Assembly: GCA_011391635.1 (NCBI GenBank)
Contig: JAABQD010000012.1
Coordinates: 1 to 33,827 of the forward strand
Length of the DNA stretch: 33,827 bases
DNA from: Sulfurimonas sp.
GTDB taxonomy: Bacteria; Campylobacterota; Campylobacteria; Campylobacterales; Sulfurimonadaceae
Reading direction: 5' to 3'
The notes under the pieces are model-generated. The model made no database searches. It saw only the letters and a list, made by a program, of their open reading frames with translations, and was not told the origin of the DNA. The position numbers and the translations under genes were made by a program. Below are positions 30,556 to 33,827 of this stretch, in pieces. Each line of letters opens with the position of its first letter. Position 1 is the first letter of the stretch.

Positions 30556-33500
30556 TTACCAATTTAAATGACCATTAAACTCATTTATATACTCATTCAA
30601 GACCAAAGTACTAATCTCTTTTGTGGCATGTGGATTTAAGTCTATATGATGTTGTGTTTTGAATTGGTTAATCACCGTAGTAATCATCAACCTATTGAAA
30701 TAATCTTCATTTTGTAAGATGGAATTGTTGTTAAGCACCTTCTCATCTGTCTCTTTTTTAACATCGCAAAGGGCTTCATAAATCTCACTTTGCTTTTTAG
30801 ACAACTCGCCGTTTTGCATCAGCCTTTTGTGAATTCTTGCATATTTTGGGTCATTTTGATATTTATGTTTTAAAGCCTCATTTTGTCTGTTTAACTCTTT
30901 TATTTTCTCATGTATTTTTTGTAGAGTTCCTATGTTTGCATTCATCTCATCTTGCGTTACTTCATTTAAGTTTTTACTTTTAAAAAGTCTTTGTAACTCC
31001 TCTTTAAGCGAGATAAATTCAGGGTCTTTTTTGTCAAAATTTCCAGCTAATGCTTCTCTCGTTTGTCTTAAAGTATTTTTGAGTTTATCTGCTAAAACAA
31101 GTTCTTCTTCCCCGACTTTTGTAAATTTAAAAAGTATATCTTCGAGTGCGAAGTTTAAAATATTTGCATTCTCATCGCCACTTTCTACTGCATTTTTTTG
31201 ATTAAGAAGATTAAGGTGGTTTGATGTTTCTCTGTAGAGTAGATTTAACTTGTGAAAATCAATTTTTTGAAGTAAATCAAAATGTCCAAAAAGTCTTATA
31301 AGATTGTACAAACTCTTAGTATCGCTCAAAACTTTTTTAATCTCTTGTACTTTTTTTATATCTTGAATTTGAGAAATTTGGCGTGAAAAATGCTCCGCAT
31401 TTGTCGTGTCAAAACTAAACAAAAGCTCTTTTATCGCTTGTATTTCTAGTTCTATCTCTTCACGGGATTTAAAAAGTGAAGAGTAATGTTCTATCTCATC
31501 GCCAAGTTCTGCTTGTAATTCATCAAAATAGGCTTTATTTGTAGCATCAAACTCTTTGCTTATATCTGCAAAATCTACCACAAAACCATACTTGAACTTT
31601 TTATATGTGCGGTTTACTCTTGTAAGTGCTTGAAGAAGGTTATGCTCTCTTATGATTCTCCCAAGATAGAGTTTTTTAAGTCTTGGTGCATCGAAACCTG
31701 TCAAAAGCATGTTATAGACAAATAAAAAGTCAATTTTTCCATCTTTAAAATCATCTACTTGCTTTTTTCTCTCCTCTTTATTTCCTATATCATGAAGGAT
31801 TAAAGCTGCTCGTTTTACCTTCGTTTCATCTTTAAGTTTTGTTCCATAAGTCGGCATTGGTTCTGCGACCATTTGAGCATCATAATAATCATTGTTGGCA
31901 TGTGGAAATCTTTGTGTTGCATATTTAACTTCAAATATCTCAAACATCATTTTGGCTTGTTCAGAAGAGTCACAAATTATCATACCACCAATAGAGTTAT
32001 CATCAAATAATATACGGCTTTTTTCAAAATCTTTTACTATATAGTCAAGCATTGGTTCCACAAAACTGTGATGAGAATAAATTTGTTTTTTGTTTAAATC
32101 ACCTTTTAAAATCTCTATCTCTTGAAGTGCTTTTTGCAACTCTAATTTATAATTTGTTTGTATCTCTTCACGAATAAGTCTTAAAGTGTACCCATCGGCT
32201 ATAGAAGCGTTGTAATAGTATTTATGAATATAATCTCCAAAAAGAACTTTAGAATTCGTGTCATCTCCTAAAAGCGGTGTTCCTGTCAATCCTATTTTTA
32301 TGGCATGTGGGTCTGAAGTTGTAAGATTTGCTAAAAAGCTTCCTTTAGGATTGTAACTTCTGTGAACTTCATCTAAAAAATAGACTCTTTGAATGTTAAT
32401 GTCATAATCTTGCATAGCAATAACATCTGGATCATCTTTGAACTTTTGAATATTTACAACTGTTATCTCGTGAAGTCCTCTGTCATTGTGAATCGCTGTG
32501 GTTGATTTTATATCCTTTGCGAATGCTTCACGACTAGAAACAGTATATACAATAAGCCCACGACTAGTAAACTCTCTGTGTGCTTGTGTCAGTAAATCAA
32601 GCCTATCCACTATAAAATAAAATTTAGGAATAATAGATTTCTTTTGAAAATAATCTGTAAGATGCTTGACATTGTAAAATGCAAGTGCTGTTTTACCACT
32701 TCCCTGCGTATGCCAGATTATCCCTTTTTTTACATCTTGATTGAGCTTTTTTTCTATCGCTTTTGTAGCAAATATTTGAGGATAACGCATAATATGTTTT
32801 TCAACTCCGCCGCTTTTTTTTACATAAGCGATGGCATACTTTAAAATAAAAGCTAATCTCTCTTTTGAAAATAGCGATGTATTGATACGATTTGTTGGGG
32901 TATTTTGGTCTTTATTTGTGAGAAATTCAGAATTATGTTTAATGACTTCTAGGTTATTGTCTTTTAAAACATAGTTTTCTATCTTGTCATCTTCATCGTT
33001 TAAAAGTTCTGCCAAATTTAACTTTTCTTCTTCTCTAAAATAATTAAACAGAGGATTTTTAGAAGGTGTCGCATAAAAGGCACCTTCTATTGGTTCTGAA
33101 GAATCATCATCGTATTCCATATTGTTTGAAAAAACCATGAGTTGCGTAATGTTTATAAACTTTTTATACTTAGTGTTTGCAAATCTTGTGTTTATACGCT
33201 TTCTCTCAGCTAAAACACCATCTTGATTATTTGGTTTTTTAACCTCAATAAATGCTAAAGGCATACCGTTTATCAACAAAATAATATCTGGTCTAAACTC
33301 ATCATCGCCATTTTTATATGTGAGCTCTGTAACTACATTAAAGGTATTGTTGTTGAAATTTTCAAAATCTATGAGTTTTATTCCTGAATTTTGAATAAGC
33401 CGCTCATAAAAAGCTTTTCCTAAATCTTCATTTTCTAAAAGGAGTGATACAGCATCATAAAGACGGTAAACATCGCCCTCTTCTAAATTTTGGTTTATTT

Positions 33501-33645
33501 TATAAATGCTTTTTTTGAAAATATCTGTAAAAATATTTGTATTTGTATCATAGACTGCATCTTTAAGAGAGAGATATTCATATCCCAATCTTACGAGATG
33601 TAGAATAGATGGTATTTTAACCCTTGAATCTTCATTGAATTTCAT
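30556..33645 (-). CDS. hsdR: Type I restriction enzyme nuclease/translocase subunit
   Basis: HsdR cuts unmethylated DNA after ATP-driven translocation. The 1029-residue protein has the nuclease core D120...E134-x-K136 (F-R-P-D...A-F-I-E-V-K-K), then the two-lobed helicase with Walker A T-Q-G-S-G-K-T-A (313-320), D-E-V-H (425-428) and G-L-T-G-T-P (452-457), and a C-terminal helical domain for joining HsdM. All active residues are present. Its ATG shares one base with the radC stop codon, so the two are coupled. It contains two exact copies and one near copy of the dispersed 10-mer. The antitoxin of the Fic pair starts 31 bp after its end. Confidence 0.95.
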   Translation of the reverse strand: MKFNEDSRVKIPSILHLVRLGYEYLSLKDAVYDTNTNIFTDIFKKSIYKINQNLEEGDVYRLYDAVSLLLENEDLGKAFYERLIQNSGIKLIDFENFNNNTFNVVTELTYKNGDDEFRPDIILLINGMPLAFIEVKKPNNQDGVLAERKRINTRFANTKYKKFINITQLMVFSNNMEYDDDSSEPIEGAFYATPSKNPLFNYFREEEKLNLAELLNDEDDKIENYVLKDNNLEVIKHNSEFLTNKDQNTPTNRINTSLFSKERLAFILKYAIAYVKKSGGVEKHIMRYPQIFATKAIEKKLNQDVKKGIIWHTQGSGKTALAFYNVKHLTDYFQKKSIIPKFYFIVDRLDLLTQAHREFTSRGLIVYTVSSREAFAKDIKSTTAIHNDRGLHEITVVNIQKFKDDPDVIAMQDYDINIQRVYFLDEVHRSYNPKGSFLANLTTSDPHAIKIGLTGTPLLGDDTNSKVLFGDYIHKYYYNASIADGYTLRLIREEIQTNYKLELQKALQEIEILKGDLNKKQIYSHHSFVEPMLDYIVKDFEKSRILFDDNSIGGMIICDSSEQAKMMFEIFEVKYATQRFPHANNDYYDAQMVAEPMPTYGTKLKDETKVKRAALILHDIGNKEERKKQVDDFKDGKIDFLFVYNMLLTGFDAPRLKKLYLGRIIREHNLLQALTRVNRTYKKFKYGFVVDFADISKEFDATNKAYFDELQAELGDEIEHYSSLFKSREEIELEIQAIKELLFSFDTTNAEHFSRQISQIQDIKKVQEIKKVLSDTKSLYNLIRLFGHFDLLQKIDFHKLNLLYRETSNHLNLLNQKNAVESGDENANILNFALEDILFKFTKVGEEELVLADKLKNTLRQTREALAGNFDKKDPEFISLKEELQRLFKSKNLNEVTQDEMNANIGTLQKIHEKIKELNRQNEALKHKYQNDPKYARIHKRLMQNGELSKKQSEIYEALCDVKKETDEKVLNNNSILQNEDYFNRLMITTVINQFKTQHHIDLNPHATKEISTLVLNEYINEFNGHLNW
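30625..30634 (+). repeat. GGCATGTGGA motif in hsdR, copy 1
   Basis: The complement is read within N-P-H-A-T near the C-terminus of HsdR. Confidence 0.85.
31897..31906 (+). repeat. GGCATGTGGA motif in hsdR, copy 2
   Basis: The complement is read within F-P-H-A-N, the same peptide as in HsdS. A near copy GGCATGTGGG lies at 32302-32311. Confidence 0.85.
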
Positions 33646-33827
33646 TATAAAATCTCCCTGTCTTTCATGCTTAAATATCCATCTTTACTTATGATAATAT
33701 GGTCAAGTAACTCTATACCTAGTAGTTTGGCACTCTCTTGCAATCGCGAAGTTATAAGCATATCTTCTTGGCTTAATTCAAGTAAACCGCTTGGATGGTT
33801 ATGAGCTATGATGATAGAAGCACACCT
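33645..33827 (-). CDS. radC: RadC-like JAB domain protein (5' end cut off)
   Basis: The visible 60 residues are the C-terminal end of a RadC family protein. They show the JAMM metal motif H-N-H-P-S-G, followed by L-T-S/T-R-L-Q-E-S-A-K-L-L-G-I-E-L-L-D-H-I-I-I, which is characteristic of the family. The gene runs off the right edge of the window, where its N-terminal part must lie. RadC proteins occur both as housekeeping genes of uncertain role and as members of restriction or plasmid islands; the TAATG junction with hsdR places this one in the restriction operon. Confidence 0.88.
   Translation of the reverse strand, partial: RCASIIIAHNHPSGLLELSQEDMLITSRLQESAKLLGIELLDHIIISKDGYLSMKDREIL

Overview
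The window looks like the chromosome of a nitrogen-fixing member of the Campylobacterota (Epsilonproteobacteria), close to Sulfurimonas, Sulfuricurvum or Sulfurospirillum. The evidence is AT-rich DNA, extended TATAAT -10 boxes without clear -35 boxes, and a run gltX - yggT - slt - lipoprotein - mobB - fbp - small Cys protein - metG - MurF-like. As far as I recall, that run matches the Cj0845c-Cj0837c neighbourhood of Campylobacter jejuni.

Layout. (1) 1-1885: the tail of a HI1420-type antitoxin gene on +, then a minus-strand pair coding an OLD/RecF-like AAA ATPase and a small protein with a D...ExK nuclease-like motif; a 9-bp inverted repeat lies over the pair's promoter. (2) 2034-7284: a compact nif accessory cluster on +, nifE-nifN-nifX-DUF269-nifF-nifW-nifZ, then a 2Fe-2S ferredoxin. 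nifHDK and nifB are not in the window. (3) 7463-8731: rpoN (sigma-54), next to the nif genes; a good GG-N10-GC site precedes the ferredoxin and a weaker one precedes nifE. (4) 8949-10522: yaeQ, a small unknown gene, a response regulator that ends in a ribbon-helix-helix domain, and tRNA-Glu. (5) 10609-20182: a housekeeping run for tRNA charging, peptidoglycan turnover, molybdenum cofactor and gluconeogenesis. (6) 20177-26905: a mixed region with a YgjP-type peptidase, queC, a YjfB-like small gene, corA, ppk2, tRNA-Gln, a heme-motif diguanylate cyclase, a cysteine-rich lipoprotein and a HIT protein. (7) 26974-33827: a minus-strand type I restriction operon, radC(partial)-hsdR-[VbhA-like antitoxin]-fic-hsdM-hsdS.

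How the parts fit. NifE/N form the scaffold for FeMo-cofactor assembly, NifX and the DUF269 protein handle cofactor precursors, NifW/Z help nitrogenase maturation and protection, and flavodoxin and ferredoxin supply electrons. RpoN beside them suggests sigma-54 control. Both ends of the window carry defence or toxin-antitoxin genes.

The most striking signal is not a gene. The 10-mer GGCATGTGGA (or its complement TCCACATGCC) occurs 18 times exactly in 33.8 kb: 13 copies inside genes of unrelated function and 5 between genes. Four of the intergenic copies are packed into 58 bp after the ferredoxin gene, two of them as a perfect 12-bp hairpin. This is how DNA uptake sequences of Neisseria and Pasteurellaceae are laid out, and I know of no such sequence described for Campylobacterota. 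Several start codons were moved from the longest reading frame on the strength of ribosome binding sites. Three small genes under 60 codons (YjfB-like, VbhA-like, and a 27-residue basic peptide) and a fourth, weaker one were found by direct reading.
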